Assembly: GCA_035772405.1 (NCBI GenBank)
Contig: JAYKKM010000439.1
Span: 770,001 to 834,000 of the forward strand
Length of the DNA stretch: 64,000 nt
Direction: 5' to 3'
From: Chrysogorgia sp. JL179-B06
Lineage: Eukaryota; Cnidaria; Anthozoa; Scleralcyonacea; Chrysogorgiidae
Position 1 is the first letter of the stretch. Every line of letters starts with the position of its first letter. Shown here one piece after another: positions 1 to 9,241 of the stretch. The notes under the pieces were generated by a model. That model worked only from the letters and a program-made list of their open reading frames with translations. It did no database searches and was not told the origin of the DNA. The translations under genes were made by a program, and so were the position numbers.

Positions 1-166
1 CACCAACAGCTGCAGCAAGTTTCACTGTGCCTTTCACTGTCTCTGGTGTTTCCAATGGTTCTCCCAAAGCCTTTTTCGAAATCATACTCACTACCACAGC
101 ACCAGTCGTAACAAGTAGCGCATCATACAGTTCGTTCATGAGTTCTTTTCGATCGATCGTAGCCAT
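1..166 (-). CDS. small Maverick membrane protein (C-terminus outside window)
   Basis: This is the partial counterpart of the gene at 24297-24533. The likely start is the ATG at 164-166; the coding strand runs off the left edge. It has two hydrophobic stretches separated by a Gly/Pro-rich turn (GEPLGTPETVKG). Conservation between the two Mavericks supports a real gene. Function is unknown; a small virion or membrane protein is an inference from its neighbours. Confidence 0.6.
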   Translation of the reverse strand, partial: MATIDRKELMNELYDALLVTTGAVVVSMISKKALGEPLETPETVKGTVKLAAAVG

Positions 167-189
167 ATATACATTGTCGTGTGTTTTGT

Positions 190-540
190 TCAAGAGTCAA
201 ATGTGTCGAGTCCTCCAGTTGGGCGACGAGTTCTATGACTTTCTGACGCAGGCGCTGCTGCAGTACTCACGGGTTCTAATTGTGTCTCTCTTTTACTGCT
301 AATTGTGTACCATAACGAAGCACCAGCGATGATGACACCAAGTGTTCCAACAATGTAACCATAGCTCCACTCACTACCCTGTTCCTCGTTGACTATCATT
401 TCACGCATTTTCTTTTCTTTCGCAGCTCTCGATATCTCAGCCAACTTCTTACCAGCAGCGACACGCTTTGGGTCCTTCACTTTGACACTTTTCACATCAG
501 CTGTGATCTTGGCGTCAACAGTCTGTGAGTCTTCAGTCAT
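190..540 (-). CDS. single-pass membrane protein with basic N-terminal half
   Basis: A 116-residue protein, counterpart of 24557-24892. The N-terminal half is lysine-rich with the stretch KDPKRVAAGKKLAEIS, followed by one predicted membrane span (about residues 59-80, YGYIVGTLGVIIAGASLWYT) and a short Pro/Ala/Thr-rich tail. The KDPKRVAAGKK core is nearly unchanged between the two elements, pointing to selection. A core or membrane component of the particle is possible, but no family was recognised with certainty. Confidence 0.65.
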   Translation of the reverse strand: MTEDSQTVDAKITADVKSVKVKDPKRVAAGKKLAEISRAAKEKKMREMIVNEEQGSEWSYGYIVGTLGVIIAGASLWYTISSKRETQLEPVSTAAAPASESHRTRRPTGGLDTFDS

Positions 541-662
541 CTAATACACTATCACGTGTTATCTTACTCACAGTTGATCTCACAAGTATCTCACAGTTGA
601 CCTCACAGATGTCTCACAGTTCCAGACGAAGCGCGTCCAAATTGTTATGAGACTCTTGTATA

Positions 663-1040
663 ATGACTTGCCTTCTGAGAACCGGGTCACCACAGCATCG
701 CGACATTTTTCAGACTGCCATAGCGCTTCACAACGCTTGGACAGAGCTTGACGTCGAGGTCTCTAAGATTCTGATCAACAAGTTAATTAAAATGGTTCCT
801 CTGGGGAGCTATCTAGCATGCAAACACCTTGGGTACGCAGGTTCTGACCACTTGGACAACCCCAGCGTCAATTCTGGTATGTTGGTGTCCCAACACCTTG
901 AGGTATTGCTCGCAAGCCTTGTGTGGAAGCCAAAAAGGTCTGTTCTCAATGCATGGCTGAGACTCGCTGAGAACTATGACGTTTATGTGTGCGAGGGGTG
1001 TCAAGGTGTGTTTGAGCGTCAACACATGTCACTACACTAA
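663..1040 (+). pseudogene. truncated copy of Maverick zinc-finger protein
   Basis: A 125-residue frame resembling the central part of the next gene (1082-1789) and of 25025-25795: the LGSYLACKHL, LEVLLASLVWKP and NAWLRLAENYDV blocks align. It lacks the N-terminal region and stops just after the first CxxC pair (CEGC), so both zinc modules are lost or incomplete. It is a tandem duplicate present only in Maverick-1. It may be a shortened expressed paralogue, but truncation is the simpler reading. Confidence 0.55.
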
Positions 1041-1045
1041 ACGCA

Positions 1046-1081
1046 CTAAAAATTAGGATTTTTTCTGGAGGTATAGTAACC
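1046..1081 (+). promoter_or_regulatory. conserved promoter-like block before zinc-finger gene
   Basis: An AT-rich tract followed by TTTTTTCTGGAGGTATAG and TAACC directly before the ATG at 1082. The same arrangement stands before the TK genes (1797-1827, 25752-25778) and the other zinc-finger gene (24988-25024), and a variant precedes both Bro-N genes. Recurrence before non-homologous genes suggests a shared early promoter rather than coding conservation. The GGAGG is not taken as a ribosome binding site because this is a eukaryotic element. Confidence 0.5.
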
Positions 1082-1789
1082 ATGAGACTCGGAGTCGAGA
1101 CTTACGTGATTCCTCGAAACGCTTGCAGACCAGCGATCAACGAGATCCTACCTGCGGTGGGACACACAAACATTCTCAGTGTATCCGCTACGATTCCGCA
1201 AGACGCGTCTGGACCCAACGCCCTAAAGCAATACTCATCAGTCTTCAAGCTAAGAATTTCTTGTGCTCCAGAGTCACCTCAAACACACAAGATGCTTAAC
1301 ACTACCATTGAGCTTCATAACGCTTTGGTCCTTCACAACGAGCGTCTTGCCGGTAGTCTGATTCGTAGTCTTATTGATATAACCCCCATTGGAAATTACC
1401 TCGCATGTCGATACATCCATAGCGCCATCGATGACTACTTCCGTGACGCGTCCAGATCGTCTGCTATGAATCTCGGGAGATACATCGAGGTGCTCTTCGC
1501 AAGCCTTATGTGGAGACCTGATCTCCCAAAGATGGAGGCATGGCTAAAAATCGCTGCAGAGTGTCACAACGTTGGTATTTGTCTACCGTGCCACGACATA
1601 CTCAATGTAGACGACTCTATAGATCACATGAACTCGTGGGATCACGTTTGGGCCACAGGAGACTCACCAGTCTATGAGTGCTATCCATGTGGTGTGGCTA
1701 GCGACGACCCAGGGTTCCGCTCAACACACGAGAGATTGAGTTCCCATCTCGAAAACCTTGAGTCTCGCCGACAAATCGATTGTTGGTAG
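1082..1789 (+). CDS. Maverick two-module zinc-finger protein
   Basis: A 235-residue protein of unrecognised family. Its C-terminal third contains two CxxC plus histidine modules: CLPCHDILNVDDSIDHM with later His residues (about residues 164-185), then a YECYPCGV module with two His residues (about 199-225). The N-terminal region shares the ASGPNALKQYSSVFKL block with the Maverick-2 gene at 25025-25795. It lies directly upstream of TK behind the same promoter-like motif. A DNA- or RNA-binding regulator is an inference from the zinc modules. Confidence 0.65.
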   Translation: MRLGVETYVIPRNACRPAINEILPAVGHTNILSVSATIPQDASGPNALKQYSSVFKLRISCAPESPQTHKMLNTTIELHNALVLHNERLAGSLIRSLIDITPIGNYLACRYIHSAIDDYFRDASRSSAMNLGRYIEVLFASLMWRPDLPKMEAWLKIAAECHNVGICLPCHDILNVDDSIDHMNSWDHVWATGDSPVYECYPCGVASDDPGFRSTHERLSSHLENLESRRQIDCW

Positions 1790-1796
1790 AAATAGT

Positions 1797-1827
1797 CAAA
1801 AAATATTTCTCTGGAGGTATAGTAACC
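1797..1827 (+). promoter_or_regulatory. promoter-like block before TK (Maverick-1)
   Basis: Contains AAAAAATATTTCTCTGGAGG and then TATAGTAACC up to the ATG at 1828. It matches the block before the Maverick-2 TK (25752-25778) and the block at 1046-1081. Confidence 0.5.
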
Positions 1828-2395
1828 ATGACAGAGAAAGTTGGTAAACTGGAAATCGTGATTGGTCCCATGTTCGCAGGAAAAAACGACAGAGACTCTC
1901 CGCAGACTAGTCGCGTTAAGTAAATCAGGACTCAAAGTCCTCTACATAAACAACGCGGGTGACACTAGACGTGCTGACCACACGTTCTCCACACATCGTC
2001 AGACCATTGTCGTCGGATCAGACAGTTTACCCGCAAAGTTAATCATCAACCTCCCAAGTTCTTCCAAACTAACTGATTATGATGTCATTGGCATTGATGA
2101 AGGCCATTGGTACTCTGATCTATCAGTTATTCGCGAGTATGTCAAAGCTGGCACTCACGTCATTATTTGTGGTCTCATAACAACGGAGCACTTAAAAAGA
2201 CTTGGTGAGCTCGACACACTCTTCCCAATAGCAGACGACATCACCTTTCTAAAAGCGTATTGTGCCGTTTGTCGCGACATTGATGGAACAACTGTTGAAG
2301 CACCATTCAATTGGAGATACAATCCAGGACCATCGTTTGTTGGTGGTGCTGAACAATACAAAGCAGTGTGTAGACGTCATCATCCTGATAACTAA
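1828..2395 (+). pseudogene. thymidine kinase, TK1 type, frameshifted
   Basis: The sequence matches the intact TK at 25779-26351 along its whole length. One extra A in the A-run of the P-loop (about 1881-1886; six A where the intact copy has five) shifts the frame right after the GPMFAGK motif, so no full kinase can be made. Downstream, the IDEGHW motif, the CxxC and the C-terminal VGGAEQY...CRRHH signature are preserved in the shifted frame, so the lesion is recent. Its 3' end overlaps the convergent Bro-N gene by 4 bp. Confidence 0.85.
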
Positions 2396-3180
2396 ACTTT
2401 TTTAGCGCAACAACTATGGTTGTCTAACGTCGCTACACTTTTAAATTTACGAATACACCAGGGACATTGAAACCTGATGTCAGAGAAATAATTTGTTATC
2501 ACATTAATAGCATTGTCGTACGACTCACACAACAACGTTAGATACCCAGCGTGTTTGAACTTAAGTATCATTTTCTTTTGGTCTTCAGATGTCTTACCTA
2601 CGCCGCCTGGATTCTTGAACTCAATCACAAGTCCACTATACGTTTTGTGTCCATTGACGATAATTAGATCAGGTGTTCCACGTTGGTAACCTTTTTTCCA
2701 TGAATTTATTCTTTTGTTTGAAGTGTCTTGGTTTTCACCACAAGCAGCTATCAAAATAGCCTCCGGGTGGTATTTCCTAATGTAACCAACAACTCTCGTG
2801 TGCAGGTCGAATTCAGTGATCATCACGAATTGATTGTGCTTGAGACCGATGTTGTGCGATCTAGTCTTTCTGGCGCTTGGTAAGACCTCTGAGCGCACCC
2901 ACTTTCCGAACTGTTTCGCGTGTTCCATATCACTTGAGAACACCAACGAATAAACACCAAGTTCGCTGATAAATAGGGCTTGTGAGCTCGACCCGATGAC
3001 ACCCACTAACTCACAGGCCTCGATTTTGCAGTCAGGTTCGACGTGGTCATGTACTGCGCTCTTTGGTTGGGCGTAACCTAGAGCTTTTGCTATTTCTTTC
3101 GCTTTAAACCACACATTGTCGTTATTCGTGGCTGTCGTGACTTGATGGCCGTCAAAATCGAACACTTGAAGTGTGGTCAT
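2392..3180 (-). CDS. Bro-N + VRR-NUC nuclease + C2H2 finger fusion protein
   Basis: A 262-residue intact counterpart of 26447-27214. Residues about 1-105 form a Bro-N (baculovirus repeated ORF N-terminal) domain: IWF/VWFKAKEIAKALGY near the start, then the ELGVYSLVFSS and VRSEVLPSARKT blocks. Residues about 110-215 resemble VRR-NUC: RGTPDLIIVNG, then VIEFKNPGG (E-x-K) and a downstream Gln in the SEDQ helix. The tail has CPWC with a later H/C, a finger-like end. Bro-N domains bind DNA and VRR-NUC domains are PD-(D/E)XK nucleases, so a DNA-directed nuclease in element replication or host interference is inferred. Confidence 0.8.
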   Translation of the reverse strand: MTTLQVFDFDGHQVTTATNNDNVWFKAKEIAKALGYAQPKSAVHDHVEPDCKIEACELVGVIGSSSQALFISELGVYSLVFSSDMEHAKQFGKWVRSEVLPSARKTRSHNIGLKHNQFVMITEFDLHTRVVGYIRKYHPEAILIAACGENQDTSNKRINSWKKGYQRGTPDLIIVNGHKTYSGLVIEFKNPGGVGKTSEDQKKMILKFKHAGYLTLLCESYDNAINVITNYFSDIRFQCPWCIRKFKSVATLDNHSCCAKKV

Positions 3181-3209
3181 TACTATAGTCTCACAAAAAA
3201 CAACATTAT

Positions 3210-3374
3210 TTATGGTGCGTCAATAAGCTGCGCTCTATCGTCGCTAGGGACTCTATAGACCTGACGTGTTGTGTACCATCGCATCCGATATGTTTTAACA
3301 CTTGATTTATTCTTCGACTTACGTCTGAAAAAGTTTCTCACACTACAAGCCAGCTTTCTGAACCAATCCATCAT
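3210..3374 (-). CDS. small arginine/lysine-rich protein
   Basis: A 54-residue frame starting at 3374 (a second ATG follows at 3369-3371). The N-terminal WFRKL...S-VRNFFRR block and a central MRWYTT block are shared with the 46-residue counterpart at 27242-27382. Both are strongly basic and occupy the same slot between Bro-N and the MGACIS gene. Family unknown; the charge would fit a DNA-condensing core peptide, but that is inference. Confidence 0.55.
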   Translation of the reverse strand: MMDWFRKLACSVRNFFRRKSKNKSSVKTYRMRWYTTRQVYRVPSDDRAQLIDAP

Positions 3375-3391
3375 AACATAAGATGTGTCTC

Positions 3392-3601
3392 TTATGATGC
3401 CGATGGTGTTATTATGTCTTCTAGTTCTTCCGGAGGTAATAAAATGGGTTCACCATAAGTCTTTCTCGACCTCAGACCAATTTCAGCATGGAGCTCGAGG
3501 CTCACATTGCCGCGGCCAAAAGACCCACCAGCCTTGAACATGTGATCAGTCGTCTTATTTATTTTATATATCTCATGGGGTCTCGAAATACATGCTCCCA
3601 T
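3392..3601 (-). CDS. small protein with N-myristoylation signal
   Basis: A 69-residue protein starting MGACISRP. Gly2 followed by Cys4 and Ser6 fits the N-myristoylation consensus (MGxxxS) plus a possible palmitoylated cysteine, so membrane anchoring is likely. The start codon directly abuts the stop codon of the fibre-like gene (3602). The Maverick-2 copy (27389-27593) keeps the MGACIS start and the first 30 residues but is frameshifted. Function unknown. Confidence 0.6.
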   Translation of the reverse strand: MGACISRPHEIYKINKTTDHMFKAGGSFGRGNVSLELHAEIGLRSRKTYGEPILLPPEELEDIITPSAS

Positions 3602-4556
3602 CTACTTTATACCATATTCCTTCATCATTTCTCCACCCATGATTATGATGTCTCGGTTTGTCATGTAGCCACTTACGATTCTCACACCGTAGAATTCTAT
3701 CAACGATGGGTATGCATAAGGTGCGAGTGGTATTCTTGGTCGATGTATTCCAAAAATTGTTCCATAAGGTGTGCCTATCTTTTTCATGTTCGCTATGAAG
3801 TCTGAGTCAGTTGACTTGATGTTGTTGACTCTGACGTGTGAGTTACTCATTTGCCAGTGTATTGATATCATATGCATTTTGGTGAGGTCAATGCTACTCG
3901 GAATAGTGCATATGCTCTCCATTGCTGGGTTGCTGCCACCATACGCGAGTCCATTAGCCATACCAGTCTTGTACCCTATGAACTTATCCCACTGACCGTC
4001 GTCGTTTGATATAATTGTCTCCCAATTTGACCCCGTGGCTCTCATAGGTAACCGCACCACAACAAAAATGGAGAGATCACACCATTGCATACTCGGACAG
4101 TTAAAATGAAGGCCTGACTCAAGTGGAAATGGTGTCAACTCAGGGACAGGAAACTGCGACCTTGGCTGCTAGTGTCAATAATAGGACCATAGGTTGGGTT
4201 GTTTTGTATTAACATACTTGTCGCGTCACCAATGGCTTTCACTTTGGTGGCATGTTATTATGGAAGTCTACGTTTTTCATGGCGTGTGTGTTGGTGTTGA
4301 AGTTGAGCACGACGTTGTGGTGTCGCACTTTGAAGTAAAGCGGTAAATACAATTGCTCTAAGACTTTTTTATTGATGGCGTCGAGGTCGTCGACTGGGTC
4401 TGCTATGTTTTTGATCGCTGACCCTTGCATGTCGATGGGTCCAGACATCCTTCCACCAGTCGCACTTAATTTGGGATCTTCGTCCAGATGTCTTTTCGTT
4501 CTCTTTAGTATTTTGTCATGGGGGTCGCCAGACTCATACCCATAGTTTAGACTCAT
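3602..4556 (-). pseudogene. fibre-like protein, frameshifted
   Basis: Counterpart of the open gene at 27594-28544. The N-terminal part (from the ATG at 4554-4556, MSLNYGYESGD) stays open to about 4239, and the C-terminal lectin-like part to 3602 is in another frame; the lesion lies around 4139-4240. The tail-fibre-like repeat (SATGGRMSGPIDMQGSAIKN) is present. See 27594-28544 for the domain reading. Confidence 0.8.
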
Positions 4557-4558
4557 CA

Positions 4559-5976
4559 CTACTTCAAGGTGTATTTACTTACTAGATAGCCAGAGACTGC
4601 TGAGAACCCTAACACTATCGCTAGCGTTGTCGTGTCTGACTTACTTGTGGTGGCTTGTGTAGTGTGCGCCTTCTGGTTGGTCGCTGTTCTCTGTGGTGTA
4701 ACTAAAGTTTCCAAGTGAGACGTCACATTTTCTTGGTGGACTTTTTTAACCACAGTCGTTGGTGTTGCATTCAAGCGAGTGTTCACTCCAAATCTCATGG
4801 ACTCTGTAGCAATCTTTAATAAGTTGTTATAGCCGGCGATTTTGTTCTTGAGAATCACCACGTTACTTGGCATTAACCATGTAGACGGCGACACTGCGAG
4901 ATTTTGGACAACGTTGGTGTCTCTCATCGATTTATTCATGTTGAGAATCCATGTCGATACGTCGTAGTTGATAACGCTGTCAGCAAACAACTTGCGGAAT
5001 TCTTGTTGGGTTTCTAAACTTCCTGCAGAACCACCAACGACTGACACACGTGTTCTCGCTTGCGCACCAAGTGTGGAATACACAAAGGCTTCTATGCTTT
5101 GGTTTAGATATTGCAACCCAATGTTGGTAAAGCCGTCTGACAATCGCGCGATGTATCGTTTATAATCGTTATGGTGTCGTTGAGTGTGTAGACTCTGGTT
5201 TCACCTAGAGTGCCATCGCTCAGGACTTTATTCTGGTAGTAATGTTTTCTAGGAATCTTAGAAATCTTACCATACAATTCGGAAGCGTTGAATTCTCTAC
5301 TTATTGATTTCATGGTCTCGCCACCCTCCATTCTTCTGAGAAGTCTTCTAATGGTGAAGTACAAATGAAATCTCATCACACTTGTGACCACAGGGTGAAC
5401 TTCTTGTGACACTGATAAATGTTGCAGCGAGACTCCACAACAGAAACTCGCACAATACGTCGCAAACACGACGCGATAGTAAGATTCGTTGTCGTCCCAC
5501 TTTGACATGGTCTTTGACGTGGTGATTTGTAAGGTTGGTAGCTTTGACATGAAGTAGCTATTTTGGTTAACAAAGACTTTGAAGTTATTCACTGGATAAT
5601 TTAACACGTTTTCTGTTGGGTAGCCATCCCAAAGCCCCCAGTGGTTCTTGTGACCTTTTGGTAGTGGTTGGATAGTTCCACCACCTTGCCATATTATTGG
5701 GAACTTACTATTGTGTAGCCACTTCCACATGTTCTTATCGTTTTTGAAGGTTGCGCTGGTTATGTCTGTGCTGAGGATGTCGTTGTTTTTGAAGTACACG
5801 TCAACACCTAGGATCTTACCGTCTTGCGAAATATTTGGACAGAACTCGAATTTGCTTAAAGTAGCGTGGGGGTACTTTTTGATGAGGTCTGCCTTTGCGT
5901 CGTGTGTAGCCTTCGATGTGCTCGCCATCGCGCGTTCGTAGTACTTTCCATAGTAGTCATGAAGGGCTTTCTGCAT
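4559..5976 (-). pseudogene. large Maverick structural protein with C-terminal membrane span, frameshifted
   Basis: Two overlapping frames (5976 down to about 5104, and 5143 down to 4559) together match the Maverick-2 gene at 28547-30023. A 1-bp deletion near 5170-5185, relative to Maverick-2, separates them. The first part is soluble and Trp/Tyr-rich. The second carries one KKVHQEN motif and a hydrophobic C-terminus (TLAIVLGFSAVSGYLVSKYT). The intact product would be about 470 residues. Family not recognised. Confidence 0.75.
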
Positions 5977-6000
5977 ATAATATACTGTATGTTATACATA
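5977..6000. promoter_or_regulatory. very short divergent promoter
   Basis: Only 24 bp separate the divergent start codons at 5976 (minus) and 6001 (plus). The spacer is AT-only apart from a few bases and holds TATAATATAC and GTTATACATA elements. The Maverick-2 equivalent is 30024-30067. Both structural gene sets would be driven from this point. Confidence 0.5.
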
Positions 6001-6698
6001 ATGCGAAAGTTGACAGTGCTCATTGAAGGCGCAGAAAAAGTTGTGTCCTTTGACAACGCGATGATGGTCATACACGATAACCCATACATTATGGTCAAGA
6101 CAGCCACTGTGTTTTGGGACTACCATAACACGACAAATGATGACAGCATTCGGGTCTTCACGCTGGATGACTCTAGGGTTGGCTCTTTTAAAAAGATTAA
6201 AGTGGGTGAGGGGTACTTTAGCTTCGACGCATTGGTCAAAGTCTTAAAACTGGAGTCTAACAAACATAAGGTGAGTCTTGAGATAGAGAAGCTGACACCC
6301 ACAAGTAGATGCAGGGTTAAGGTTAGTAGCTCAGCTGTGTTAGACACCCTTGGACCTCTACTTGGTTTCGCGAGAAATGAGGTGATTCAGAACGACTTAC
6401 AGTGGCACACTAGCCCAAACGAGGTCGACATGTATAGAGGTCTGAAGTACATAGAAGTTTCGTGTGACGTTGTTGAAACGGAGAGCAATGTAGGTATTGA
6501 TGGGAAGCGTAGCGATGTGATCACAACATTACCAATACCCACCGAGCAGTCTTTGAAGGGGTCAGTACAACGTCATGTGGACATTGAGTCCAAGGTGAGT
6601 ATTAAAAAGGTGTTTACTCAAGTATGACGTTTCGCGTCAAACCAAATAACGACGATCTTAAAATTGGCGCGGTGCTATTGGAACTGTATATTGTGTGA
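6001..6698 (+). pseudogene. penton-like minor capsid protein, frameshifted near 3' end
   Basis: Matches 30728-31519 from the LTVLIEG block onward. It starts at 6001 with MRKLTVLIEG and lacks the MSLNYG tag of the Maverick-2 gene. A missing A in the run near 6605 shifts the frame just before the last 30 codons. The preserved RGLKYIEVSCDVVE and GAVLLELYIV ends are typical of the family. Upstream in-frame codons to 5866 are taken as non-coding because they overlap the divergent gene. Confidence 0.7.
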
Positions 6699-6703
6699 AT
6701 TAT

Positions 6704-7791
6704 ATGGAGCTTGGTGTGGAAACAGAACAAGGGTTGAGAGACATCTATTATAATCCCAAGACGGGGTACAGTGGTGTAGAGAAATTGTATCAAAGTGCAT
6801 TGGGAGACGGATTGAAAGTAACTAGAAAAACAGTGAAAGAATGGTTGACCACGCAGGATACTTACACTAGGTACAAACCCATTGTGAGAAGACATAAGTT
6901 CCGCGCGACCTTTGTTGGGTTTCTTGGTGAAGAGCTCCAAATGGACTTAGTGGACATGAGCAAGTATTCAAAACAGAACAAAGGGTATTACTGGATATTT
7001 ACAGGTATTGAAATATTGAGTAGATATGCTTTTGGCATTGCGGTGTATAGAAAAGACACTAAGAACATGACTGAGGCTGTTGGAAAGTTGTTGAATGACT
7101 TTAAAGATCGGTTTGGAACCATGCCTAAGTTAGCACAATTTGATGATGGACTTGAGTTCTACAATGTTGGGGTGAAAAGTTTGTTGAAAGACTCGAGCGT
7201 TAAATATTTCAGCACTAAGAGCGATAAAAAGGCTGCTGTTGTTGAGCGTTTCAATAGAAGTCTCAAGAGTATTACGCTCGTGGGACATACAAGTGGATTG
7301 ACGTTCTCGATCAATTTGTGGACAATTACAATAGCAATGTGAATCGAAGCATTATGATGAAGCCAAAGGATGTCAATGAGTCGAACGAAGGTGAAGTTTG
7401 GACCACTTTGTTTGGTCATCAATTTGCAGACAACCCATTACCTAAGTTTAAGGTTGGTGAATCAGTGAGAATTAGTAAGTACAAGAGTATATTCACAAAG
7501 GGCTATGAAGCCAACTTCACTGAAGAGCTGTTTAAAGTGGTGAAAGTTATTCGTGGTGATCCGAATGTGTATGAAATTGAGGACATAAGTGGTGAACAGA
7601 TTATTGGGAAGTTTTATGAACAGGAATTGTCGCTGGTTAATAAGAAACATGGTGACGACGTGTACAGAGTTGAGAAGGTGCTGAAAAGAAAGAAAGTCGG
7701 AGGAGAGAAGATGGCGTTGGTCAAATGGTTAGGTTATGAAAGCAAACATAATTCGTGGATACCAGAAAGCGATATTCAAAACGTGAGCTAA
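6704..7791 (+). pseudogene. Maverick integrase with chromodomain, frameshifted
   Basis: Matches the intact integrase at 31525-32628. The first frame covers the catalytic core (QMDLVDMSKY, QFDDGLEFYN, AAVVERFNRS). A deletion with frame change around 7270-7320 removes about 15-20 bp relative to Maverick-2, and a second frame carries the C-terminal beta region and chromodomain to 7791. Confidence 0.9.
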
Positions 7792-7797
7792 TGTAAT

Positions 7798-9219
7798 ATG
7801 GCTGAAGGTGGGGAAGGTTTCGACGAGATCGAGATGGAGAACCTTGGTGGAGCTTACACTGATGATCAAATAAATGACGAACTTGAAAGAGTCACTAAAG
7901 CTTACGATTTACTTGACGATAAGTACGTCAGCGGTGACATGCCAGACGTTGAGCGTGTTGAGTATGATAAATTGTTTGAGAGAGTGAATAGATTGCAGGA
8001 CGAGCAAGATAGAAGGTTTCGAGAAAAAGAGACGTCATTTATCGACACTGACGATGGTAAGACGGTGACAATAAGGGGAACTAACATAGAGGTCCCAACA
8101 GCGGAGTTCGTCAAGCAGGAACCATATGGTGACGTCGAAGACACAAGTTTCAATCTATCTTTTGAAAAGTCGGATGAACTTGAGAGAAGATTTGGTGAAC
8201 TAAAAGAGTTCAACAAAGAGGTAATAAAAAATGAAGTAAAAAGAATCAAGCTAATAGATAAGAAAACACGTAAGTTGTACAAAAAAAGACTCAGTCGTGA
8301 TGACGCGTCGAGGAGCGTAGTCAATAGGTCGTACGTGACAGGCTCAGGGTCTATTCTTTTCAAACCGATGAGCAAAGATGGTAAATATGGAAAACCCAAA
8401 CGAATTCTAATACCTGGGAAAAATGGTTTGATCTACAGTAAAGACAAGGGTAGTAAAAACGCGATCGAGCAGTTCAAACAGTTAGTTAGCCAAATACCTG
8501 AGAACGTAGAGACAACAGCTGTCACAACAGAAGTAATCCCAGATGACTTCCCAGTAATTGAAACAAGAGTGAACTATGATAACATATCTGAGCTAACGCC
8601 AAACGAGAACCGTGATCTGAGTGGTGTGGTTAATCCAAGCGACGGTGTGTTGCGTGAATCAAGAATAGGTGCCAATGGTGCATTGCAAATACAAGCAAAC
8701 CATTTTCAAGAAGCGATAGACAAAGCGAACGAAAGAAAAGCAGAGCTCGATAAAAAAAAAGACCTTACGATCGCAGAGAACGAAGAACGTGTTGGTCTAC
8801 ATGAGAGAGTGGCTGGACTTAAAAAGGCTAAAGACATGGTTATTAAACAGCTAGAAATAGAGGAGGTTAGAGAGCAACAAGAAGTCGACATTGACAGATT
8901 TCAGAAGTTCAAGGAATGGGCTAAAGAAAATGTGGTTGGGTTGAGTGCTGTAGCAATTTCAATGGCTGGAATTATAACAACTATTATTATCGCTGGGAGG
9001 TCTGCTGTTATGAAAGGCGCTATGGCTACGAGGTCATTTGCGCAGGCTGTTAAGAACGCGATAACGAAGATGGGCCCATGGGCTGTTGGATTGGCTAACT
9101 TAGTTTACAATGCGTTGACGTTGGGCGCGAAGGGTCTCGCTTGGTTGGCTCAAAATCTGTGGGTACTCGCGGTGGTATTTGCGTGGTTCGTGTATGACTA
9201 TTATAAACTAAAACGGTAG
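7798..9219 (+). CDS. Maverick virion-type protein with long charged stalk and hydrophobic C-terminus
   Basis: A 473-residue intact version of a gene that is broken in Maverick-2 (32636-34013). Residues 1 to about 375 are charged and helix-prone (coiled-coil-like). The last 100 are strongly hydrophobic with Gly/Ala-rich segments (VGLSAVAISMAGIITTIIIA, ALTLGAKGLAWLAQNLWVLA) ending in a basic YYKLKR. The hydrophobic end is by far the most conserved part between elements. Its position just before the capsid gene and its composition suggest a membrane-active particle protein, analogous in place to adenovirus minor core proteins. That role is inferred. Confidence 0.7.
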   Translation: MAEGGEGFDEIEMENLGGAYTDDQINDELERVTKAYDLLDDKYVSGDMPDVERVEYDKLFERVNRLQDEQDRRFREKETSFIDTDDGKTVTIRGTNIEVPTAEFVKQEPYGDVEDTSFNLSFEKSDELERRFGELKEFNKEVIKNEVKRIKLIDKKTRKLYKKRLSRDDASRSVVNRSYVTGSGSILFKPMSKDGKYGKPKRILIPGKNGLIYSKDKGSKNAIEQFKQLVSQIPENVETTAVTTEVIPDDFPVIETRVNYDNISELTPNENRDLSGVVNPSDGVLRESRIGANGALQIQANHFQEAIDKANERKAELDKKKDLTIAENEERVGLHERVAGLKKAKDMVIKQLEIEEVREQQEVDIDRFQKFKEWAKENVVGLSAVAISMAGIITTIIIAGRSAVMKGAMATRSFAQAVKNAITKMGPWAVGLANLVYNALTLGAKGLAWLAQNLWVLAVVFAWFVYDYYKLKR

Positions 9220-9241
9220 TGATAAAACATATGTAAAGTAT

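Noticed and set aside
1046..1081. Bacterial ribosome binding site (GGAGG) suggesting a prokaryotic replicon
   Set aside because: The surrounding LINEs, tRNA genes with Pol III boxes and Maverick genes are eukaryotic; the GGAGG is part of a longer promoter-like block at variable fit to Shine-Dalgarno spacing.
5866..6000. Extended N-terminus of the penton-like protein from 5866
   Set aside because: The extension overlaps the divergent gene and promoter; Maverick-2 has no comparable sequence, and 6001 aligns with the conserved LTVLIEG start region.
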